Of a stretch of 19,821 nt of DNA, positions 1 to 10,400 are shown piece after piece. How positions within the stretch are numbered: the first letter of the stretch is position 1; each line of letters starts with the position of its first letter. Made by a program: the position numbers and the translations under genes. The DNA lies in the NCBI GenBank assembly GCA_900642245.1, contig CAAAJI010000393.1, positions 1 through 19,821 of the forward strand, read 5' to 3'. Under the pieces are notes generated by a model. That model was not told the DNA's origin. It did not search any database and saw only the letters and a program-made list of their open reading frames with translations. This DNA comes from Fragilaria radians. Lineage: Eukaryota; Bacillariophyta; Fragilariophyceae; Fragilariales; Fragilariaceae.

Positions 1-611
1 CCGCCACGACCAAAGCTCCGACCAAGAGAATCAATCACAGTAGGATAGTCTATTGGTGGTGCTCGTGCCTTGGCAAGACGTTCTTGTTCCTTCTTATCTT
101 CTTCCTTGACACGTCGGGCAATTTCAGCATCGTCGTCCTTATCTTGACGATGATAATGATTGTTACTACTATACATATCATTATTCAGTCCTTTATTTCG
201 TTGATTAACATCATCCATCGATGAGGTAGTATCGGTATAATCACTATCCCAAAGAGACACGGCATGAACACGTAATTGTGGATTTTCACGTCGAAGGATA
301 CGAAAATGTCGAAGTGGTGATAATGGACGAGCTTCTTTCTTATTCGTAGATGTGGATGATGATAAGGATCTCACAGACGTAGGAATATTATTATATTCAC
401 TAGCCCTTATAGATACCGATGGACGAAAATAGTTGGAACCAGAGAAGGAGGAAGAAAAATTGGATAATGATAGAGAGATATTATGACTTGCATTTCTCCC
501 TATACTGCACACGGATCTCATCATCCGAATATGAGACAAGCATGGAAACATGATGGACGTTTGTGTTGGTTTGTTTTCTCTGGACCGGTACAAGCAACCA
601 CTCTCCTCCAT
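1..611 (-). CDS. N-terminal part of an unidentified, possibly mitochondrial protein (runs off left edge)
   Basis: An open frame of about 203 codons reads leftward from an ATG at 609-611 and leaves the window without a stop. An in-frame TAG lies six codons upstream of that ATG, which supports a start at or after it. A second ATG at 549-551 opens a segment beginning MFPCLSHIRMMRSV. That segment is rich in Arg, Ser and hydrophobics and poor in acidic residues, as mitochondrial presequences are, so this may be the real start. The next part is Ser/Asn-rich. It is followed by a basic stretch (RHFRILRRENPQLRV) and a charged helix-like segment (ARRVKEEDKKEQERLAKAR), then PPIDYPTVIDSLGRSFGRG at the edge. 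I do not recognise the family. Coding is inferred from the long open frame and the composition. Mitochondrial targeting is an inference; a disordered cytosolic N-terminus is the alternative. Confidence 0.6.
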   Translation of the reverse strand, partial: MEESGCLYRSRENKPTQTSIMFPCLSHIRMMRSVCSIGRNASHNISLSLSNFSSSFSGSNYFRPSVSIRASEYNNIPTSVRSLSSSTSTNKKEARPLSPLRHFRILRRENPQLRVHAVSLWDSDYTDTTSSMDDVNQRNKGLNNDMYSSNNHYHRQDKDDDAEIARRVKEEDKKEQERLAKARAPPIDYPTVIDSLGRSFGRG

Positions 612-1829
612 CAAAACTAAGATACTCTACTGGTGGCACTAGTAATTCCTAATCACAACAACTCAAAAAGGTTACGATGAGTACGTAAAAATTCACGTTG
701 TCCACATAGCATTCCCACACTGTTTCAATGGATTATTTTCTCTTCGCGATTTTTCGTATTATAAACCTAAATATATGAATGTACCGTTGATGAGCCCTCA
801 AGATTTTATTTCGTTTACTATTTTGCCTTTTTTTTCTAGGCAATTATGCATTGGACTTTTCTGAATATTTCCTTTGGTGAAGTACTTGTTTACTAGTCAA
901 AAACATAATAGTTTGTCATGCTCCTTTTTTTAAAGCCAATTCTGTTTCATTGATTGTTCCATTATGCTCTACAAGTAAGCAGTCATATCACAATTTAAAA
1001 GTAAATCTAGGAGCAATAATAGTACCAATCTATGTGACTTTTGATATTCAAATGGTGAAAGACCTAGAAATTCATATAAAGCAACAAGGGACTTTTTGAT
1101 AAACGCTTGAGGTTGATCAACATCTCCTTAGGAAACGGGGAAAGCACACCAACATGGCGAAAATGTAATAAGAGGAAGAGTACATACGCAACTATGAATG
1201 TGATTCAAATAATGTACTTGCAAATACATGAGAAAATCAATGTTTAAAGCAGAAACGAAATGAAATTGATGTGAAATGTACTTTGGTAGCCGGAAGACTG
1301 AGACATCAAAGGTACCAATTAGATTGGGAGTGTTGTAACAAGAAATTGCTAGGAATCAAGCAAAAATTGAAAAGTCTGAAATACTCCGTTGCTGTTGCAG
1401 GGTCACACAGAATGACTAATGTTTTGCCACAAAATATATATCATTCAATGTACGGAAGATGTCAAAGATCAAGGGATAGTCCACGAATTAGAAATTTTTA
1501 AATACAGAGTCTGAGGGGTGCCACATTGCAACTTGAAGAAGGAACAAAAGAGAAATGGCTTCCACTGAGTATCTCCTTGAGTTAAACCATACCTGCTGGA
1601 GTGACTCAACTTGCTCATAGCTGCTCTAAGAGCTTGTACAAATTGTAAATAATGATCGAAAAAGTTACTCTTATCCTAGATCTCTTGTGAATCAATTGCA
1701 ATGTATTTCCTTGACCACGTAGTCTCTTTAGCTTACGTGTTAGATTCAACACTTAACATTTAGACTTTGTGAACTTAGTTTCACAACTTAGATTCATCAA
1801 TTGTGAATCTTGGTATATTCCTATTTGTT

Positions 1830-2145
1830 TGTTAGGAATCTGTAATAGTTATTCCTACCGATATGACGGTCCTGAAAAGATATTAAATGATCTTCTTCAT
1901 TTATAAGCAATATTAAGCATCACTAAATTCATGTAAGACTATGTCTTAATTGAATTTGTGGAAGGTATAGAAAGAATGGTTACCAATGTGACCTATCCTA
2001 GTTTTAGATGAGTAAATATAAGAATATCAATTCTACTATTATTTACTATGTACAAACAATAACTTGGACGTCTCCAATATCGGTACACACCCACATCTCT
2101 TAGCCTTAGTAATTATTGTATTATTATTAGACTGCATTGCTTACA
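1830..2145. repeat. Possible solo LTR of a copia-type retroelement
   Basis: The segment opens with TGTTAGGAAT and closes with GCTTACA, so it has TG...CA ends and a rough terminal inverted repeat (TGTTAG against CTTACA). Its length of about 316 bp and its AT-rich content suit a copia LTR, and a copia-like coding fragment lies only about 40 bp away. Against it, the flanking five-base pairs do not match as a target-site duplication, no primer-binding site is visible, and there is no second copy in the window to define the ends. This is tentative. Confidence 0.22.
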
Positions 2146-2181
2146 ACCTATAGTGTTAGGTATTATCTTAATGAACTTAAC

Positions 2182-2409
2182 TCAATATGTCACAACTATT
2201 TCAATGAAAGGTTTCCAGTGTTTGAAGTAGACCAGGGAACCGTGAAGTTCTAAAGGTAGTGGGAGTGATTCACTACCATGCATATCACCTCTGCTGAGCC
2301 CTTCCTCCCAGAGGAAGCATTGTTTGGTGTCCAAATCAGTAAATGGCAAGTGAAATTTCTTTTGCAGTAGATAAGGACAAGCGTGTCGTAAAACATTGAC
2401 GACCTTCAA
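2182..2409 (-). pseudogene. Weak copia polyprotein fragment (between Gag and integrase regions)
   Basis: A minus-strand open frame of about 75 codons contains the stretch SLPLPLELHGSLVYFKHWKP. This resembles a motif I recall from stramenopile copia polyproteins upstream of the protease/integrase region, of the form 'LPLxLxGxxSYFxxRKP'. The fragment has no flanking retroelement domains in frame and begins without a convincing start. The assignment rests on one short motif remembered from the family, so a chance open frame remains possible. Confidence 0.3.
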
Positions 2410-2967
2410 TAGCCGTTAGGGTATCCATTTAAGGATCAAAAGAATCAGAAACTTTCATACATGAACATCATGTGCAATCAAGAAGGCTAGACAATGCAAC
2501 TTGATAAAGCAAAGTAATCTCATTGCAAAAAGTATGGGCAACCGAATTTTCTGAATTCTTAGAAGTATGATCTATGCTAAAACCATTCTGGAGAGTTGAT
2601 CAATGACAAGATTTAAAGGACGGAAAGGTTGTGTTGTTGAACCATTAATTTTAAGGTGAAAATAAATGCCTAGGCATAAATTTAGGGCAGTTCAATGTCC
2701 TGCTGATTACAATAGTGAAGACGTGCTAAAGATATAGAAGCAAAATTCAGGCCAGATGGAACCATTCACTGCAAACTACAGCCCAAGGACAGATAATCAT
2801 AGAGAAGCGAAAGAGGTATTGCATACTTTTGCAAAAGATCTCTCCAATAAAAGGAAGTTGTCAAAAAAATATTAAGCGATTCACCCTCTCTTGCGTGTAG
2901 TTTGTTACTGCAGAGGTAAATTGAAGTGCAACTTTAACCCGACAACACTCCTCACAAAAAACATATC

Positions 2968-5900
2968 ATGAGAAATGAAACAACGCTGAATTTCGACAAT
3001 GTTTCACTTGTTGGCAGAGATCACGAGATCTCTCGACTTGAAGACGCATTTAACAGAGTGAAGGAAGGCAACGGACAAGAATCTATCTTTCTTCAAGGAG
3101 AATTGGAAACGTCTTTATTGAATGAATTGCAAGAAAGTTGCCCTACACCGTTTTTCGTACAAGGAAAATTTGATGCCGTTTCAAACCATCCAATGTCTGC
3201 CATTCTTGAAGCCATGTCCAATCTCTGTATTCAAGCTGCAGAATCAGATAACCACAAAAGAATTAGTGATACGCTTCGCGAGTCACTGGGAAGCAGTTGT
3301 ACACTCTTGGTGAATACGTTACCTGAGTGCCGACGGCTTCTGGGGCAGGAAATATCCACAAACTACATCAGAGAAGAAAATAACGCCCTATCCACAGAAT
3401 GCCTTCAATTTTTGTTTCGATATCTCATAGACGTTTGTCAAAGCGTGGAGGAAAACGTTGTCATCATCTGTATTGAGGATTTGCACTGGGCAGATGAACA
3501 AAGCTGGGACCTTATTGTTCGTTTTCTCCATGACTTTAGGGTGCCTAGATTTTTGTTCGTTGGAACCTATAGAAGTGATGATATTTCTCCTGAACGAGAC
3601 ATGACAATTCAACATTTCTTGAGTGGAAGTATAATCCAACTAATTGATCTACATAATTTGGATATGCGTAAAGTCAATCAACTCATATCATCTCTCCTAA
3701 GGATGAAAAAGTCAAAGACTGAGTCACTAGCGAAAGCTATATTCTCTAAGAGTGCTGGTAATCCACACTATACTATAGAGATCTTGAAGACAATTGAAAA
3801 GCAAAAACTCATTCATTATTCCTCGATACATTTTGGTTGGGAATGGGATATAGAGAGCATCAAATCGAGTGTGAGCGTCGGGTTTAACATTGTGAATCAA
3901 ATTTTGTCAAGAATGGCAACTCTTCCCATTCATGTCCTCAAAGCACTTATTTTTGGTTCGTGTCTTGGTCAGAGATTCGACTCAGTGATCTTAGAGTCGG
4001 TAATGATAAAGTTATTCTCTGCAAAAGATCCAAATTTTATCAACCACACTCTTCTTACAAATTCGCTTGAATACGCATCAGTGCTTGGGATAGTTCAAAG
4101 GCATCCCGGCTCTGCTGTTTACAGGTTCGCTCATGATAAGATTTACCAAGAATTTTTCTCGCAAATTCCACGGCTTTGTAGGCCAGATACACTACATCTA
4201 CAAATTGGGCGTATCTTGATGGAATTACGACAGCAAAATGAAGATATTGGACTTACTTTTCTTGCTGCAGGTCAATTCAGTCATTCCTTGCAACTGATTG
4301 AATGCCCATTTGAGGCAGCGGAAATTGCCAAGCTTTATCTCATTGCTGCAACTGAAAGTGTTAACTTGTCTGCATACGGCCCTGCAGCAGAATATTTACG
4401 CCACGGCTTATATTTGATCAGACAACAGAGATGGCTCCATTACGATACACAATTGGAGCTATTAGTTTATCAAGCTAAGGTAGAGCTATGTCTAGGACAT
4501 TTTCAAAATTGTCGAGCGGCTGCTGAAGAGGTAATTTAAAATGCCAATTCATTAGAGGAAAAGACTCCTGCCTTTCAAGCATGTGTGGACTCGTACGGTG
4601 CTGAGGGTATGATGGATATGTGCATTCAAGTAGGCTTAGGATTCGTAAAAATTATGGGAGTGAAACTGCCAAAAAAATTTAACAAGATCACGGTCATCCT
4701 TGCTTTGATCGAAGCTAATTTTATGATGAAGAAAGTAAATAAGGAGACGTTGTTGAACCACCGCAAGGCAACCGACCCATTGAAGATTGCTGTCGTTAAA
4801 ATTATCAATACTCTAGTTACATGTTGCTTTCAAACAAGAAAGATGGATATGATGGCCACTCTTGTCTTGGTCAATACAACTTTGATCTTCCGTCATGGGT
4901 TTACAGATGAGGCAGGCTCAATTTTGTCTGCATTCAGAATCATTTTGGCTTGGTCAGGAGATTTCTCAAAAGGCCATGCAATAGGTGAGATAGCTATGGA
5001 TATTGCAAGAGAAACCAAAGTTGACATACCAAGAACCTTCACAAACTATTATGGAGGATTAGATCATCTCAAGAAACCACTTCATCAAAGCTTGGAGCCA
5101 CTATTGCTTGCCTATCGAACTGGCTTTGAAGTAGGCGATACGGTTTATGGATTTTATTGTTGCCACATTTACCTATCTATTTTCTTTTACGTGGGTTTAC
5201 CGTTGGAGAATTTGTTGAAAGATATGACTGCTTTCAGCCAAGAGATGGGATCCTACAATGTCGGTTCCGCCCTTTACTGCTTACGGATCAATTATCAATC
5301 TGTTATTAATTTGACATCAAATGTCTCCAATCCTACCGTACTTGATGGCAAAGCCATGACTGAAAGTTCATTGCTCCGTTGCGGGGTGCAAAGGTGTATT
5401 GATGCGCTTTGGTTTGGAAAGTTGATAATGGCTGTATACTTCAATGACTACGAAGTTCTGCTCAATAACTTAAAAAAACTAGCTTTTGGTCGTCCTCAAG
5501 AGTTAGACGGATGTATGTATTATGCCAATATGATGTTATGGACTGAGGGACTTGGAGCAATCATTGTGGCAAGGAAAACTGTTCGACATAAGTATCGTAA
5601 ACTTGCATTTAAGCGAGTCCGAAAGATGGAGGCATGGGTGAAGGGTGGCAATGTGAATTGTTCTCATGCTTTGATGCACCTATGAGCAGAGATTGCGGTA
5701 CTCAAAAGAAAACCCGAATCACAGATAAAAGCGTTGTTTGATTCAGCAATATCAGCTTCTCAACGAGTAGGATTCTCAAACTTTGTTGCTGTAATAAACA
5801 AGAGAGCTGCCCAGTATTATTTAAGCATAAATGATTTTGAATGGGCTTCAACCTACTTGAGTACAGCATTTGAAATGTACCGAGATTGGGGGGCTCTCCG

Positions 5901-6123
5901 AAAGTGCATGTCGCTCATCCAAGAGCATCCAAGTTTGCTGCCCTCATCGCTGAAAAAAAATAATATCCAATCTATGCTCAGTATGCCATCAAAGGGAACT
6001 AGCTGTAAGGGGAGAAAAAGACATAGTGGGAGCCTTGGCAAGCTTCATACAGGAGAGAGCTTTGTTTGGTTTTCTGATTCAAGTCGTTTCAATTTAGAGT
6101 CACTAAGTGCAGGCTCAAACTGA
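2968..6123 (+). pseudogene. Copy A: AAA_16-type ATPase with C-terminal helical repeats, interrupted by two in-frame stops
   Basis: One reading frame runs from ATG 2968 to TGA 6121-6123, about 1,051 codons, broken by TAA at 4537-4539 and TGA at 5683-5685 with no frameshift. The N-terminal 280 residues match the STAND/AAA_16 'predicted ATPase' layout. LVGRDHEISRL is the usual domain opening. VVIICIEDLHWADEQS (about 163-177) is Walker B. FVGTYRSDD is the following strand, and SAGNPHYTIEIL is the conserved GNP helix. The expected P-loop is replaced by GELETSLL (about 44-51), with no GKS/T. The remainder is helix-rich and probably TPR-like, as in MalT-type regulators. Copy B reads CAA (Gln) and CGA (Arg) at the two stop positions, so each stop equals one C-to-T change. 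Members of this family act as nucleotide-dependent signalling switches. This copy probably makes at most a truncated protein unless the stops are read through. The target of the family here is unknown. Confidence 0.85.
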
Positions 6124-7499
6124 AGCTGCCAAGATCATTCCATGACCAGTTCTTGAAACTAGGAAGGAAAAAATGTGTAGTTTGCATTAGATTGCTCTTT
6201 CAATCTAATTTCTGAGTTATTTTGTAAATAAATGGATTGATAACTTCTATCAATTATTGCTTAATATAACTACATTTTCTCTGAATCAAGGTTTACTGAT
6301 TTCCTAAACAAGGAAATTCTTTGCAGCAAAGCAAAACTCCAAAGTAAATGAATTTCGATTCAGAACTTTTGGTTTGAGGCATTTCAAATTATACTTCTGC
6401 TTTGTTTCAAAGAGAGATTTATATCATACCTCCTGTACATTTTATCTCTTAGCCATCGATTGATATTGATATGACCATATTAACTTTACACAAGCTTGTT
6501 CCTAAAGAGTTTAATCTAGGCACTTCAAATATATCTAGTGCTTCAAATTAGTTATTTTAAATCAAGAGGATTATGGATGACATGGTAACCCCGCTTGCAA
6601 AGTTCCAACTTATGCAGAAGGTGAGGCAGGTGCTTCTCTAGAGGAGACAAAGTTTTTTTTTCAATGGCAAATGGTCCCTCATTATAGACAATGCACTAAG
6701 AAACGCTAATGCTACTTCAGCACAGTCCTTAGGACTGCCTTGACCTCACGCAAAGATTACCGGCAATGATGAATCAAATGTCCTTTCCAAAGTAAAGTAC
6801 GAGTACAAGCTTGAGAAATGAGAGATACAAGATTACTAAGGATATCTGCCTTACATTCCTAAGCAATTCTTGAACAAGCCCGGTTTCACCGAAAATGAAA
6901 AAAAAACTGAAACGAGGGAAAACGTCAAGATTAAGAAACACAAATAATGGTCCCCTTCAACTGTATACTAAGCTTATACATAGTCAATATCATCTTGTTA
7001 GAGACATGTAGCTCATTTCCACATACCTGATAGCATAACATAACACTTATTTGTAGACACGAAAAAGCTCAGAGCCAAAGTGATGATGTCACAAAGTTCA
7101 CTTCATGCACATAATTCATGCTTTTCTTGCTATTTTGTTATCAAGGAATCAGACTCCAAGACAAAATCAACTGACTCTTTTTTGTCATGGAATCATGCTA
7201 TTTCTTCATGAGCAAGATTATCATCCCAGATCGTGTGGATTGTTAATAACATAGAGTACCAAGGCCTCTTTCTTTAAAGTTGTAACACTGTCAATTGGAA
7301 TTCATTGCTTTTTAGTAAATAAGGAGAATGAGTCTCCTTGAAAATGAGTGTCATGCAAAGGGTGAAGGCAGGAGGGAGGATGACCAACAATAAATTCATA
7401 TCCTTCTAATCCCAGGAAGGAACCCTTGTAGGATTTGGTTGATACAAGGATTTTGACAACGACGCGCTGAAATATGCCTGAATGTAAACCTCAGAGGCG
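6124..7499. other. Intergenic region between copy A and the coiled-coil gene
   Basis: The two genes converge here, so both 3' untranslated regions should lie inside. Just after copy A there is a small perfect hairpin: ATTGATA at 6236-6242 and TATCAAT at 6248-6254, separated by five bases, next to an AATAAA-like AT stretch that could serve 3' end formation. Between about 6590 and 6960 some frames give protein-like segments broken by stops, including PHAKITGNDESNVLSKVKY, which may be a decayed gene that I cannot identify. Nothing else stands out. Confidence 0.4.
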
Positions 7500-10400
7500 T
7501 TACGAGCCCGATTGATTTGATTTCAATCGAATTCTATGTTTCTCAGCTTCAAGTTCTTGAACCAATTTGCGAACGCGTTCATGGGCATCCTTATACTCCT
7601 GAATACTAGTAGCGAGCTTGGTTTGTTCCTCGTTCATGACTACTTCCCTCGCTTGTAACTGCTGTGCTAGTTTAAATACTTTGCCTTCAGCCTTCTTATA
7701 CTCAAACGCATCGGCGGAAAGTTGCTGCTCTCTTTGAATGAGCTTAATCTCTGCTTCCTCCAAAGCCTTGGCTCTTGCCGATAATTCTTCTTCCTTTTTT
7801 GTTTTTTCATCCTGAATTTGTTGTAGCTTGCTCTGGGCATCACTAGTCTGAAGTCTTTGTCTTGCAAGTTCTTCCTCTAATGCAATAATCTTTGTATCTG
7901 CATTTTGATTTTCTTGTTGCGAAACTTCTCTCAGTTTGGCTTTCAAGAACTTGTCTAATTGATTCAATGCAGATTTATCTTGCTTTAGCTTTTCTTGCTG
8001 CAGTTTAAGCTCTTCACGGTCTTTCTTGACCTGTTCGCCGAGTAAGTAGTTCTTTGTCATTGATTGTAATTCTTTTTGTTCAAGCTTTTTCTCTGCGTCA
8101 ATCAATTTAGTCTTAATACCATCGGATTCTTCCTGCAATGCCTGAACTTGCTGCAACGTTGTTGAGAGTTTCTGTTCCAATTCTCCTACATGGCTCTGAC
8201 ATTTTCTAAGTTCTGTTTCCTTTTCTGTCAGTTCGCTGTTCTTTTCTTGCAATAGATCATCTCGAAACTGAATATCCTTGTGCAAAGTCTCGATTTGTGT
8301 TCTATCCATGGAAGTGTCAATCTGAGCCGCACTTTCCATCATTGTAACTCGCAGCCATTTAGAAAAAGCAGCGCTGACAACTTCTTTTTCCTCCCTCCAA
8401 GATTGATTCACCAATACCTTCATTGCACATTGCCGAAGTTTACGCTGAATCTTGTGCTCTTGTTCTTCTAGTTGTGACCTTCGACGATCCAAGTCGGTAG
8501 CTTGCACTGATATTTCCCTTACCTTAACTTCGATCTCCTGAAGCTTTTTGTCGAATTCAGATTTGGATGCTAAATTGCTTTTGATTGCTTTCTCTACTTG
8601 CTTTTTTTGCTCCTCCAACTCTTTTTCACGTTTCAAAAGATTACTGTCTCTGTCGACTAAGCTCAATTTATCCTTTTCAAGTTGCTCGATGCGCTTACCC
8701 AATTTATTCCTTTCTGAAACATGAAGTGCTTCCATGTCCTGCAACTGCAGACGTAAATTCTTCAGCTCGGATTCATAAGCACATTCTTTATGTCGAGCTG
8801 CCGCTAAATCACTTTCAAGGTCTGAAACTTTTGAAACGTAATTAGATATTTCTTCTTCATGCTTTTTTTCTAGGTTAGAAAGTTCCTGTTGCAGATTGGA
8901 AATCTGAGAATTCAGATTTTGTCGTTCCTCTTGAAAACCTTGAACGAGATCTGACAACTCCTTTGCGTGACTATGGCGAATTTTTTCCAAATACACATCG
9001 GAATCTTTGCGTAGGCTTTCAAGGGCCTCAGAATGAGTTTTTCGTTCTAACTCAAGCGCTGATTGCAAACGATGAATTTCTGATTTTAATTCTTCCTGTC
9101 GACTCTGCTGGTCTGCTCGAGAACTCTCAAGTTGTGAGACAATCTGATCAAGTCGATTCTGTTTGGTGTCAAAATTTTGTTTCTCTAGTTCCAACTCCTT
9201 ATGTTTTTCGGTCCATGATCTTGCCGCCAAATCAACACTTTCCCTCATTTTATCGAGCTGGTCCATTTGAGATAAAAGCTCCTGTGATACTTGTTCATGT
9301 CGAGAATTCATATTTTCCGTCATTGCTAATAATTCGGATTCCATCATTTCCCGGGCTTCCCTGAACTCTTCCGCAATTTCATTACGCATTTCATGTAAGC
9401 GCTGCTCTTCAGATTCCATTTCTGCTTTCTTTTCTTCGTCCCACAATTTGCGTTCCTGTTCAATGATATAAAGCAACTTTTCGTGCTCGCTTTGAAGTGA
9501 CAAAATAGTAATGTGGAGTGTAGCTCTTCGGGATTCTGCTTCGTCCAATTCGCCTTCAAGCTCCTTAAGCTTTTGAGAAGAAAGTTTCAATTGGCGCGCA
9601 GCCTCAGCTTGCTTGGCTTCGTTCTGCTCTTGAATATCTTGATGCCTTTTTTGAGTTTCTTCAAGTTCATTTGACGCTTCCATAAGTTTTGCTTGTACTG
9701 CCTCGAAATGTGCCTGTGACTGATTGATCTTTGTTGTAAGTGCCATTTTCGCTTCCTCGCCTTCTGCTTGAATTTTTTGCTGAAGTTCTTGAATTTCCTT
9801 TAGCTTTGAAAGAGCATCCTCAAGACGAGATTCTTCCTCTATTCGTTGTCCCTTTAAGTCCTCTAAGGCTTGCACTGTGAGTAAGCGCTTTGCTTCGTAC
9901 GATTTAGCCCGCAGCTCCATGTCATCACATCGTCCACGAATCAGACGATCAATGCGAGCCAGTTCTTGAGCTCTTTTCTGTAAGTTAGATTCTGCGGCCG
10001 ACAGCTGCTTCTCCTTTTCATCGAGCTCACTTCGACGCTCTCGAAGCGTGGTATCCCAGGTTTCCAACATGCTTTCCTGACTTATAACTCTCTGTGTTAT
10101 TTCCTTGATCTCAGAGTCTCTTGCTGTAAGCTTTCGTTGTTGCTCCTGCTGATATTCTTGAAAATCCCTTTGATTGGCTTGAAGGTCTGATTCCATCTCG
10201 TTCAAATGTTGTGCTCTAGATTCCAAGGCGTTTGCAATCTTAATCAACTTTTCCTCCTCTTCATGTTGAGCCGTCTCAACTTCCATTTGTGTTGCTTGCA
10301 TCTCAAGAAGCTGTTGTTGAAGAGCTTTAACTTGTTTTCTCTCATTTTCGAGAATATATGATTCTTGTTTCAAAGATACTTTTTGGGATTCTATATTACG

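Larger units (their letters stand above)
612..2967. other. AT-rich intergenic region without a convincing gene
   Basis: This 2.4 kb stretch has frequent stops in all frames. The few open frames reach only about 75 codons and have compositions typical of chance. Two weak pieces of retroelement origin are listed separately: a possible solo LTR near 1830-2145 and a copia-like protein fragment near 2182-2409. The left part must contain the promoter and 5' leader of the minus-strand gene that starts near 611. The right end must contain the promoter of copy A. I could not identify core promoter elements in either. Confidence 0.5.

Noticed and set aside
1271..1501. A 76-residue plus-strand open frame
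   Set aside because: The start region lacks support, the composition is unlike the real genes here, and no motif is recognised.
4537..5685. A variant genetic code in which TAA means Gln and TGA means Arg, making copy A intact
   Set aside because: The coiled-coil, SET-like and proline-serine genes in the same window end at TAA, and copies A and C end at TGA, so these are normal stops here. Two independent C-to-T changes explain the data.
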